Source: an uncultured bacterium (GTDB lineage: Bacteria > Patescibacteriota > Minisyncoccia > SW-4-49-11). From it: 57,462 bases of DNA. Positions 15,636 through 22,625 of the stretch are shown here, piece by piece. The first letter of the stretch is position 1. Every line of letters starts with the position of its first letter. A program made the translations under genes and the position numbers. Under the pieces are notes generated by a model. The model saw only the letters and a program-made list of their open reading frames with translations. It was not told the DNA's origin and did no database searches. The stretch lies in contig CALMJI010000025.1 of assembly GCA_937864235.1 (NCBI GenBank), positions 1 through 57,462 of the forward strand. The letters are read 5' to 3'.

Positions 15636-17628
15636 GTAATGGACCGACTGGGACAGATTGGTCAATCATAAATCCATATTCTAAGTTACCATCGGTCTCC
15701 ACTCCCAAAGCTGACATAGCTTCTGGAGAAAGCCCAGATACACGATTAGTAAAAATAGCAGGACCAGACTCCATAATAGAGGCTACTAATCTCTTACCAT
15801 TAGCAGGATTAGTCACTAATACTTTTTTCCCTTTATGCCAATTTTTAGAAGCATTTGTTTGAGCTATTGAACCATTTAAATAATCTGAGCGTGGTAGTCC
15901 CCGCCAATTATCTGGGCTATATTCATAAACTCCCTGTACTGTAGTCCCGGAATTATGAGATCTAGGACTAGCTGCTACATTTGGACTATCTACTCCTCGC
16001 TGCGATACTATTAAACTATTGCCATCTTTATCATTATAAGCTACTATCTCACTTCTCTCTCCTTGTATAATAACCCAACCTGTATTCGGGAAATCAGAGG
16101 CATTATTGACAGGAATCCTATTTGAGGTAGAAGTTATATCCTGACTTAAAGTACTAATAGGCTCATACCATCTTACATAATTCCATCGCATCGTAATATA
16201 ATATTTTTCCTCTTCTGTGCTAAATGGAGCATAACTAGAGTTTTTACTACCAGCAGGACATCCTATTGCAAAAGCTCCTCCTGACCTATCCCAGTCAAAC
16301 CCATTGCGAACAATATTATTATTTGGAGTACTAGCTCTATTATAATGCTCTTCTGGTGTTTCATTACAGCTCAAAGGCAAATGCTGTTCTCGAGCAGTTC
16401 TACCACTTGTGGCAGGGATAGCATAGCCATCTATACTAGCAGCCTGAATATCAGATAAGGCTTGTCCCATAGGATTAGAATTGAACTCGTCCTCAGAAAC
16501 GGCTCTGACATTACTCCATTTGAATCCTCTAGCATTGAATATGGCTGGACTGGGGATTCCTCTTTTAACACCATTTTCTATCAAATATACTCCCCCACCA
16601 TAAGAGATCAAAGCTCCATTACCAAAGCCAACTCTTCCCGATCTAGTATATTGATTCACTACTTTATCTGGTAATCTTATCACTGCCTGCCAACTAAATC
16701 CTTGGCTGGTAAATATATTGGGGCTTGGTATATACTGCAATACTCCATTACTAGCAACTCTATATATAGCACCACTATGAGCTCCTATTAGAGAACCTTC
16801 ACGATAAGTTTTAACAGTATTAAAAGCTCCAGAAACCGGTATAATAGATAATTCAAAATCTGTGGCTCGTCTAACTTGACCCCAGTTGAGACCATAACTC
16901 TCGAATACTTCGGGAGAAGTAATTGGTTGCCTGATATTGTTTTGCATCATATATACTCCAGTAGCACTAGATATAAGTAGTCCATCTGGATAAAATTCAT
17001 TATCTCCCCTTGGATAAGTATTCAGATAGTCTTCAGAAACTGCAATCAAAGACTCCCATCGGTATCTAGCCTCAAATATAAGAGGGCTTGGAATATATCT
17101 TCGCTGACCATTTTTGATAGTATAAACTTCTCCACCTGGTCGCAAAAGAAGACTACCGTTTGGATGTTTATCTCCTGCTGTGAGAGTAGATCCTTGTGGA
17201 TGTGGTGCTAATTCGGCATCACTAACGGCTATCACATTAGACCATTTATACCCTTTTTGTAAAAAAGTACTAGCTGATTCGATTGGCCTACGAGCACCAT
17301 CTGAAATCACATACACTGCCCCACGATTGGATAATAATGACCCATCACGATAAGTCATCTCTGCTCCCATAGGTACAGCATCTACTTCTACTGGAGTACT
17401 TATAACTAAATCTTCCCATCTAAACTGAGACCGTAGCATATTCGGTGATTCTATTGGTCGCCTTTTCCCATTTTCAATATAATAAACTTTTGGGTTATTG
17501 GTAGCCTTTAATAAAATTCCATTTGGGAAATTTATACTATTCGCATCCGCCACAAAAGGGACACAAAATAGTAGTAAAACTACTAAACTTAAGTATTTTT
17601 TGATATTAATATTGATTAAAAATTTCAT
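15631..17628 (-). CDS. Exported protein with six NG/SP repeats and an RlpA-like double-psi barrel end
   Basis: 665 residues. Signal peptide (about 1-29, ending 'VADANS'), then six tandem repeats of about 55 residues with the pattern 'NG.LL....VY.I.NG..R.I.SP..F...G..W..V..VS..EL...P.G' (for example 'GGVYLIENGVKRGIPSP'). A linker follows with the phrase 'WDRSGGAFAIGCPAGS', then about 100 C-terminal residues resembling the RlpA/expansin double-psi barrel: 'KKVLVTNPANGKRLVASIME' and 'SGLSPEAMSALG'. This suggests a wall- or glycan-binding surface protein that may act on peptidoglycan. The catalytic Asp of lytic RlpA is not obvious, so enzymatic activity is unproved. Monocistronic with its own leader. 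Confidence 0.7.
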   Translation of the reverse strand: MKFLININIKKYLSLVVLLLFCVPFVADANSINFPNGILLKATNNPKVYYIENGKRRPIESPNMLRSQFRWEDLVISTPVEVDAVPMGAEMTYRDGSLLSNRGAVYVISDGARRPIESASTFLQKGYKWSNVIAVSDAELAPHPQGSTLTAGDKHPNGSLLLRPGGEVYTIKNGQRRYIPSPLIFEARYRWESLIAVSEDYLNTYPRGDNEFYPDGLLISSATGVYMMQNNIRQPITSPEVFESYGLNWGQVRRATDFELSIIPVSGAFNTVKTYREGSLIGAHSGAIYRVASNGVLQYIPSPNIFTSQGFSWQAVIRLPDKVVNQYTRSGRVGFGNGALISYGGGVYLIENGVKRGIPSPAIFNARGFKWSNVRAVSEDEFNSNPMGQALSDIQAASIDGYAIPATSGRTAREQHLPLSCNETPEEHYNRASTPNNNIVRNGFDWDRSGGAFAIGCPAGSKNSSYAPFSTEEEKYYITMRWNYVRWYEPISTLSQDITSTSNRIPVNNASDFPNTGWVIIQGERSEIVAYNDKDGNSLIVSQRGVDSPNVAASPRSHNSGTTVQGVYEYSPDNWRGLPRSDYLNGSIAQTNASKNWHKGKKVLVTNPANGKRLVASIMESGPAIFTNRVSGLSPEAMSALGVETDGNLEYGFMIDQSVPVGPLQ

Positions 17629-17731
17629 ATTTTCATAAATTTATATTTTCTATAATTTAATTATATCATATTTTCAAAAATTTTGCTATACTATATTTGT
17701 GAATAATTATCAATAACTAAATATAATATCA

Positions 17732-18355
17732 ATGAAATCAATTATAGAAGCTCTCAATTGGCGATATGCTACTGACAGATTTACTACCGACCCAATACCA
17801 GAACAGAGTTTCAAGACTATTATGGAGGCCGCTAGACTATCTCCTTCCTCTATGAATTTCCAGCCTTGGAAATACATATCAATACAATCACCAGAGCTAA
17901 GACAACAAATTTTTGAAGCAGGATACAGTCAGCAAGCTATTATTGAGGCACCTACTCTTTTAGTATTAACTATACCTAATATTTTAACTAAGGCCAATGT
18001 AGACCATATTATTACAGCATCTGCTGAGGCTAGAAAAGCAGACCCAGCCAGCTTGGACGGGTATAGAAAAATGCTACAGGGATTCATAGATAGAACTGAA
18101 GATGGTAAATTTTTTGATTGGAGCCGAAGACAAGCCTATATCTCACTTGGTATATTGCTACTCACCGCCGCTCAATTAGAAGTTGATACCGCCCCTATGG
18201 AAGGTTTTGAGCCAAACAAAGTCAATCAAATACTAGGCCTCACGGATTATAGTGCCGTCACCTTGATTGCTCTTGGGTACCGTAGTGCCAAAGACACCCA
18301 CCAAACTTGGCCAAAAGTCCGATTTAAGATGGAGGATATTTTAGAGGTGAGGTAA
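17732..18355 (+). CDS. Nitroreductase family protein
   Basis: 207 residues. FMN-dependent NAD(P)H oxidoreductase. Diagnostic segments are the N-terminal 'LNWRYATDRF', the FMN-phosphate region 'AARLSPSSMNFQPWKY' and the C-terminal 'LIALGYRS'. It fits the NfsB/YdgI-like group that reduces nitro compounds or quinones; the physiological substrate cannot be read from sequence. It ends 3 bases from the convergent Nudix gene. Confidence 0.88.
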   Translation: MKSIIEALNWRYATDRFTTDPIPEQSFKTIMEAARLSPSSMNFQPWKYISIQSPELRQQIFEAGYSQQAIIEAPTLLVLTIPNILTKANVDHIITASAEARKADPASLDGYRKMLQGFIDRTEDGKFFDWSRRQAYISLGILLLTAAQLEVDTAPMEGFEPNKVNQILGLTDYSAVTLIALGYRSAKDTHQTWPKVRFKMEDILEVR

Positions 18356-18358
18356 GTC

Positions 18359-18985
18359 TTATTTACTCTTTTTAGTTGGAGGATGCCAATTTCTTAATTC
18401 TCTATATTCTCCACCAAAAATCCCAATATCTATAGTGGCTGTCAATACTGCTCGCATACACTGATAATCAGCATTGAAGTCATGAGTTCCCGCTAACCAT
18501 TCGACAGATTTCTCATTATAAATATCCTCAGCATCTAACTCATCTACAATTTCCTGAGCATTAAACCACTTTATCTGCTGTACTTCTTCTTTCTGTATAG
18601 TTAGTTTTTTAATATCCCCATCATAAACTGTTATAAAATCTCTCACCCATATTCTAGACGAAACTATTTTACTAGTTCTCCAAGGTATAATTTGAAATGG
18701 TAATGTATATAAACCTATCTCCTCCATTAATTCTTTGAGTGCACTAATCTTGAATGATTCTCCTTCTGTCACATGGCCTCCAAAGTGAGTAGACCAAGCT
18801 CCACCATATCTTTCTTTATTCAAAGCTCTCTGATGACACAAAACTTGTCCTGCACTATTCAAAACATAAATATTGGTAGTACGACACCAAAGTTTTTTTT
18901 CATATAATTCTTTACGGCTAACATGTTCTCCAGTTGGTTCTCCGGTATTAGGGTCTATAACTTGTAACATTTCTGAGTGAGACAT
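18359..18985 (-). CDS. Nudix hydrolase (isopentenyl-diphosphate-isomerase / YfcD-like)
   Basis: 208 residues. The Nudix box is 'GHVTEGESFKISALKELMEE' followed by IG, with Lys in place of the usual first Arg. The preamble 'DPNTGEPTGEHVSRKELYEK', the 'WCRTTNIYVLNSAGQVLCHQR' segment and 'WSTHFGGHV' place it in the IDI/YfcD-like branch, which acts on pyrophosphates, sometimes isoprenoid ones. IDI activity is only a possibility. It has no co-oriented neighbours. Confidence 0.75.
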   Translation of the reverse strand: MSHSEMLQVIDPNTGEPTGEHVSRKELYEKKLWCRTTNIYVLNSAGQVLCHQRALNKERYGGAWSTHFGGHVTEGESFKISALKELMEEIGLYTLPFQIIPWRTSKIVSSRIWVRDFITVYDGDIKKLTIQKEEVQQIKWFNAQEIVDELDAEDIYNEKSVEWLAGTHDFNADYQCMRAVLTATIDIGIFGGEYRELRNWHPPTKKSK

Positions 18986-19061
18986 AATTTTGAGATTTCA
19001 AACTATAATATATTAAAAATATAACATATATAATTATGTTTATCAATTAAAAAGCCATAGT

Positions 19062-19090
19062 TTGCAAAATAATGTAATATTAGGTATAAT
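19062..19090 (+). promoter_or_regulatory. Promoter of the tRNA-Ser locus
   Basis: -35 TTGCAA (19062-19067), 17-base spacer, -10 TATAAT (19085-19090). The predicted start (about 19097) lies about 22 bases before the tRNA-like fragment at 19119, so this is the likely original promoter of the tRNA-Ser gene. Confidence 0.7.
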
Positions 19091-19118
19091 ATAAAAGTTA
19101 TTTAACATCAAGATTTTT

Positions 19119-19169
19119 GGAGAGGTGACTTCCGCCCAAGGCGGACCAGCCTAGGGCTGGGAGCTAAAG
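19119..19169 (+). other. tRNA-Ser 5' fragment carrying two palindromes
   Basis: 'GGAGAGGTGACT' repeats the first 12 bases of the real tRNA-Ser at 19435 ('GGAGAGGTGGCT', one mismatch). It is followed by two 6-bp hairpins, TCCGCC-CAA-GGCGGA (19131-19145) and CCAGCC-TAG-GGCTGG (19146-19160), then 'GAGCTAAAG', which resembles the tRNA D-arm 'GAGCTGGTCGAAAGC'. It reads like a tRNA 5' end interrupted by palindromes. Confidence 0.5.
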
Positions 19170-19179
19170 TATTTAATTT

Positions 19180-19448
19180 ATGTGGTATATCTATATTCTA
19201 TATAGTAATAAACTTGATAAATTATATATTGGGAGAACTCGCAATCTTAAAAGAAGGTTTAGAGAACATAATTCTGGAAATTCTGCTTTTTCAAAAAAGG
19301 TATTACCTAGAAAATAATTTATTACTCAGCATTTTCTAACAAAGAAGATGCAAGAATAGAGGAAGTTTTTCTCAAAAGTGGAAAAGGTCGTGAAAGAGTA
19401 AATTATCTTCTGGGGAATACCCTAGACAAATTAAGGAGAGGTGGCTGA
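19180..19448 (+). pseudogene. GIY-YIG nuclease domain protein, frameshifted
   Basis: The frame from ATG 19180 reads 'MWYIYILYSNKLDKLYIGRT', a typical small GIY-YIG (UPF0213-like) nuclease with conserved 'REHNSG', then meets TAA at 19315 after 45 codons. One frame over, the protein continues as 'YYSAFSNKEDARIEEVFLKS' and 'GKGRERVNYLLGNTL' to TGA at 19446-19448. Adding one A to the A4 run at 19311-19314 restores 'PRKIIYYSAF', exactly as the family demands. The end of the frame overlaps the first 14 bases of the tRNA-Ser. Below the ORF-track length limit, so not listed there. Confidence 0.8.
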
Positions 19449-19522
19449 GCTGGTCGAAAGCACCACACTGCTAACGTGGCATAGGGTGAAACCTATCAAG
19501 GGTTCGAATCCCTTCCTCTCCG
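19435..19522 (+). tRNA. tRNA-Ser (GCT)
   Basis: Acceptor GGAGAGG / CCTCTCC, D arm 'GCTGAGCTGGTCGAAAGC', anticodon loop CTGCTAA (GCT), long variable arm 'TAGGGTGAAACCTA' and T arm AAGGG TTCGAAT CCCTT. 88 bases with discriminator G; CCA is not encoded. Confidence 0.95.
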
Positions 19523-19530
19523 CCGAAATA

Positions 19531-19559
19531 AAAAAATAGGGTTTCAACCCTATTTTTTT
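19531..19559. terminator. Bidirectional terminator
   Basis: 'AAAAAATAGGGTT' and 'AACCCTATTTTTTT' form a strong stem with a very short loop. It ends tRNA-Ser on the plus strand and, with T-runs on both strands, the DUF805 gene on the minus strand. Confidence 0.85.
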
Positions 19560-19568
19560 ATTGATTTA

Positions 19569-20048
19569 CTATTTCACTACCTTTGGATTTTGTCCATATT
19601 TATTAGCTCCTGGGGTGCTGTCTAGAATATTTAATACTAGTAACCAGATCCAACCAATTATAATTACAAAATTTAATAACATATACCAACCGCTCTTATC
19701 TACATCGTGTAATCTTCTTACTTGAATAGCTAAACTAGGAATTAGTGATGCAAAAAAATAAATTGTAGATAATAGAGTAAATGGAATACTGAACACTGAA
19801 TCCAATATAGCAAGTAAAAGTGAGACTGCTATTGTCACTAAATAAAACCACCAATACTCACTTCTAGTAGCTCTACCACTGAATTGAGCATACTTTTGAA
19901 AGGCTAGAATATAATAGTCTATTGGAGATCTATCTACTAATAATACATTTTCTCCCCCATTACTAGATTGTGGATTATAAATTTCAGATATTTCTTGTAG
20001 CTTTTCTGTATTCTTTTCAGAATTTTGATTTGTATTTTGATCATCCAT
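19569..20048 (-). CDS. DUF805 family membrane protein with conserved N-terminal tag
   Basis: 159 residues. The core is a DUF805 protein: 'YAQFSGRATRSEYWWF', three to four membrane helices and 'RRLHDVDKSGWYMLL', ending in 'GANKYGQNPK'. Function of the family is unknown. The first about 40 residues are extra and cytoplasmic-looking; they include 'EKLQEISEIYNPQS', which recurs in the ExoD-family protein at 21508. A promoter lies at 20075-20103. Confidence 0.85.
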   Translation of the reverse strand: MDDQNTNQNSEKNTEKLQEISEIYNPQSSNGGENVLLVDRSPIDYYILAFQKYAQFSGRATRSEYWWFYLVTIAVSLLLAILDSVFSIPFTLLSTIYFFASLIPSLAIQVRRLHDVDKSGWYMLLNFVIIIGWIWLLVLNILDSTPGANKYGQNPKVVK

Positions 20049-20074
20049 ATTTTTACGATTTTAATTATACATTT

Positions 20075-20103
20075 ATTATAATACTTTTATTTTATTTTGT
20101 AAA
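20075..20103 (-). promoter_or_regulatory. Promoter of the DUF805 gene
   Basis: On the minus strand: -35 TTTACA (20103-20098), 17-base spacer, -10 TATAAT (20080-20075). The same gap carries two plus-strand TATAAT boxes (20111, 20122) facing the MTH1-like gene, so it is a divergent promoter region. Confidence 0.65.
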
Positions 20104-20136
20104 ATTATGTTATAATTACATTATAATATAAAGTTT

Positions 20137-20628
20137 ATGCAAAAACTTAGAGATTCTACTCTACTATTTTTAATCAAAAAGACTAATTCTGAGATTAGTG
20201 ATATTTGTCTGGCTATGAAAAAGCGAGGTTTTGGCATGAATAGATGGAATGGAGTTGGGGGTAAAGTCAATCAAGGTATCGAGAGTATTACAGAGGCTAC
20301 AATAAGAGAGGCTAAGGAAGAGATTTTAGTTGATGTTAAAAATTTAGATAAAGTTGCTGAATTAGAGTTTTATTTTCCACATAATGCTAATTTTAATCAA
20401 TTAGTTCATGTTTATTTTACAGAAAAATGGATTGGAGAGCCTCAAGAAAGTGAGGAGATGAAACCAGCTTGGTTTAAGATAGATAATATTCCATTTGAGT
20501 CAATGTGGGCTGATGATATCTTTTGGTTACCAAAGGTTATAAAAGGCTCTAGTGTCAAAGCTAGCTTTAAATTTGGAGTAGATGATAATGTTATAGGTCA
20601 AGAGGTAAATATTGTAGATAAGTTATAA
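20137..20628 (+). CDS. MTH1/MutT-like Nudix hydrolase (8-oxo-purine nucleotide sanitiser)
   Basis: 163 residues. The segment 'MKKRGFGMNRWNGVGGKVNQ' is strikingly like that of animal MTH1 (NUDT1), and the Nudix box continues 'GIESITEATIREAKEEI'. MTH1-type enzymes hydrolyse 8-oxo-dGTP and 2-hydroxy-dATP to monophosphates, keeping oxidised bases out of DNA. 'ESMWADDIFWLP' also matches the MTH1 C-terminal substrate pocket (W..DD..W.P). Convergent with the GDPD gene, 9 bases apart. Confidence 0.85.
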   Translation: MQKLRDSTLLFLIKKTNSEISDICLAMKKRGFGMNRWNGVGGKVNQGIESITEATIREAKEEILVDVKNLDKVAELEFYFPHNANFNQLVHVYFTEKWIGEPQESEEMKPAWFKIDNIPFESMWADDIFWLPKVIKGSSVKASFKFGVDDNVIGQEVNIVDKL

Positions 20629-20637
20629 TACCACTCT

Positions 20638-21378
20638 CTACCCTAACACTTCATCTGGGATAAAGTTTTCAAAAATTATATTATCACAGACATCTTTGAG
20701 TTTTGAATAGTCTTCGCTAGATTTAACTGTGCATAATATTGTGGGGGTTTTTTGATTTTGAATTCTTTTAATTTTATTTTTATTGTCTATATCCACAATT
20801 CTAAATGAGATAAAATCTGGTTGACTAATCAAATTGAATATTTTTTCTATAAAAGTATATCTTATAATTTTGTCAATAATTTGATTCCTTACCTTAAAAT
20901 ATAATTGTCCTCTGATTATATGTGGAGCATTTTTAGCAAACCAACGAATTGAAAAAGGGTTAAAAGATTGTATAGCAATATCCCCTCTATAATTTTCTAA
21001 TTCCTGAACAAGTGATTTTTCTAATTTTCCAGCTTTATTTCTATTCTTAATATCTATTAGAATCGGGACTTTACCTTGTACTAAGTCTATGACCTCCGAT
21101 AATAATGCTATTTTATAGTCTGAATTTAATAAATTTAATTCTTTTATCTCTGCTAAAGTACATTTCTTGACTAATTTATTAAGACCACATATTCTTTGTA
21201 AATTATAATCATGAAAGACCACAATCTTATTATCTAGGGTTAATTGTATATCTAATTCTATTGGTAATTTATGTTTTATGGCTTTTTGGAAGGCTGGGAT
21301 TGAGTTTTCTGGGGTATGGGAATCATTGGAATGCAAACCTTTATGGGCAATTGGTCTGGTTAGAAAGTTTTCTAGCAT
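20638..21378 (-). CDS. Glycerophosphodiester phosphodiesterase family protein
   Basis: The track ORF starts at 21531, inside the divergent exoD gene. The ATG at 21378 ('MLENFLTRPIAHKG') is preferred because the GDPD domain begins right there; this gives 246 residues. Visible are 'IAHKG' (usual HRG), 'TPENSIPAFQKAIKH', 'IELDIQLTLDNKIVVFHD' and the C-terminal 'FENFIPDEVLG'. The enzyme family splits glycerophosphodiesters into an alcohol and glycerol 3-phosphate, useful for scavenging host or debris lipids. No signal peptide, so probably cytoplasmic. Confidence 0.85.
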   Translation of the reverse strand: MLENFLTRPIAHKGLHSNDSHTPENSIPAFQKAIKHKLPIELDIQLTLDNKIVVFHDYNLQRICGLNKLVKKCTLAEIKELNLLNSDYKIALLSEVIDLVQGKVPILIDIKNRNKAGKLEKSLVQELENYRGDIAIQSFNPFSIRWFAKNAPHIIRGQLYFKVRNQIIDKIIRYTFIEKIFNLISQPDFISFRIVDIDNKNKIKRIQNQKTPTILCTVKSSEDYSKLKDVCDNIIFENFIPDEVLG

Positions 21379-21507
21379 ATTATAATCTGAATTTTTATTT
21401 ATACATATACTTACATTATAGCTTAAAATTAAAATTTCAACAAATTTACCTCTTACTAAAAACCATTTTTTATGGGATAATAGATGAATAGTATTTGAAA
21501 TTATATT

Positions 21508-22209
21508 ATGAAAAAAAATGCTCCTATTCAAGAAAAGTTAGAAGAAATATCTGACATATATAATCCTCAATCAAATAAAAATGGGGTGGATATTAACATT
21601 CGAGAAAAGTTAGAGAAAATTATTACTGAATTACCTCAGGATAAAATTACTTTAGCTGAAATTAGAGATATTTTGGGTCGAGACGGGATGTTGTTATTGA
21701 TAATTTTATTAACTGTAATTTTTTTAATTCCTGTCTCTATTCCTGGGGTAAGTACGGTTTTTGGAGGGACAATTTTATTAATTGGGGTTAGTATTTTATT
21801 TGGTTTGGATTTATGGCTACCTAAGCAATTTTTGTCAAAAGAATTACCAGCTTCGTCTCTTAAGAAAGCTTTTCATAAAGGATTGAAATGGCTTATTAAA
21901 CTAGAAAAAGTTAGTAAACCTCACAGAGCAGTCTGGATTACTACAGGTAAAGGAGCTCATATTATCAATGGTCTGTCTATTATACTGGCAGCTATACTAT
22001 TAATGGCACCTTTTGGATTTATCCCTTTTAGTAATACTGTTCCTGCTATTGCCTTATTATTCTATGCTATTGGGCTATTACAAAAAGATGGTATTAGTAT
22101 AATCTGCGGACATATATTCAATATACTGACAATTATATACTTTGCTATACTTCTCTCAGGAGGTTGGGTACTTATTTTGGAATTATTAAAATATCTTAAT
22201 GCAATATAA
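21508..22209 (+). CDS. ExoD family membrane protein with conserved N-terminal tag
   Basis: 233 residues. Matches the ExoD (exopolysaccharide synthesis) family: 'LAEIRDILGRDGMLLLIILL', 'PVSIPGVSTVFGG', 'MAPFGFIPFSNTVPAIALLF' and 'GLLQKDG', with about five membrane segments. The family's molecular role is unknown. Its N-terminus carries 'EKLEEISDIYNPQS', shared with the unrelated DUF805 protein at 19569. Divergent from the GDPD gene. Confidence 0.85.
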   Translation: MKKNAPIQEKLEEISDIYNPQSNKNGVDINIREKLEKIITELPQDKITLAEIRDILGRDGMLLLIILLTVIFLIPVSIPGVSTVFGGTILLIGVSILFGLDLWLPKQFLSKELPASSLKKAFHKGLKWLIKLEKVSKPHRAVWITTGKGAHIINGLSIILAAILLMAPFGFIPFSNTVPAIALLFYAIGLLQKDGISIICGHIFNILTIIYFAILLSGGWVLILELLKYLNAI

Positions 22210-22245
22210 TTTGACATCTATTGACAAATTGTATTGTAAATGTTA

Positions 22246-22299
22246 GAGGGTATGCTAAGATAATAGTGTACCCTCGTTTTGATGTATGTTTATACATCA
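22246..22299 (+). other. Two hairpins in the leader of the 69-residue gene
   Basis: GAGGGTA (22246-22252) pairs with TACCCTC (22269-22275), followed by TTTT. TGATGTAT (22280-22287) pairs with ATACATCA (22292-22299). The first may terminate the ExoD transcript; the second lies in the leader of the next gene. No known riboswitch is recognised. Confidence 0.45.
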
Positions 22300-22356
22300 G
22301 GACTTTCAAACCAACCCTTTATTTAAGCTCATGTAAACTACCACCCCCCATCCACC

Positions 22357-22566
22357 ATGGAACCAAAAAACATTGAACAAGAAGCCATTGTCAGGCTTCT
22401 TGGAAGTAGTAGAAGTCAAGAAGAGTGGGATGCAAATTTTGAAAAAATTTTGACTGTAAATTGCCAAAATAAAGTCCCACGATTTTGGATCGATCTAGTA
22501 GTTAAGTCTGACTTGTACTTTAGAACTAAAAAAAAATGGATTCTCCGCCGACTCAATTCCAGGTAG
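22357..22566 (+). CDS. Small hypothetical protein (69 residues)
   Basis: 'MEPKNIEQEAIVRLLGSSRS' is followed by a helical, charged protein ending in a basic tail 'KKKWILRRLNSR'. No family is recognised. It is a self-contained cassette: structured leader, ORF, strong terminator. The start context 'CCATCCACCATGG' is C-rich, unlike the A/T-only starts elsewhere in the window, and codon use is less AT-biased, which may indicate recent arrival. Confidence 0.5.
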   Translation: MEPKNIEQEAIVRLLGSSRSQEEWDANFEKILTVNCQNKVPRFWIDLVVKSDLYFRTKKKWILRRLNSR

Positions 22567-22594
22567 TAATATCCTTGAATGAACTCACCCGCAG

Positions 22595-22625
22595 GTCTCC
22601 TGCCATTTTGACAGGAGACTTTTTA
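22595..22625 (+). terminator. Rho-independent terminator
   Basis: GTCTCCTG (22595-22602) pairs with CAGGAGAC (22612-22619), followed by T5. It ends the 69-residue gene and overlaps the stop codon of the convergent photolyase-family gene. Confidence 0.85.

Noticed and set aside
20638-21531. Longer start for the GDPD protein (21531)
   Set aside because: The extra 51 residues are Ile/Asn-rich, overlap the divergent ExoD gene and precede the domain start; ATG 21378 fits the family.
22282-22326. Leader peptide ORF 'MYVYTSGLSNQPFI' upstream of the 69-residue gene
   Set aside because: Too short to judge, overlaps the hairpin and has no codon run typical of attenuators.
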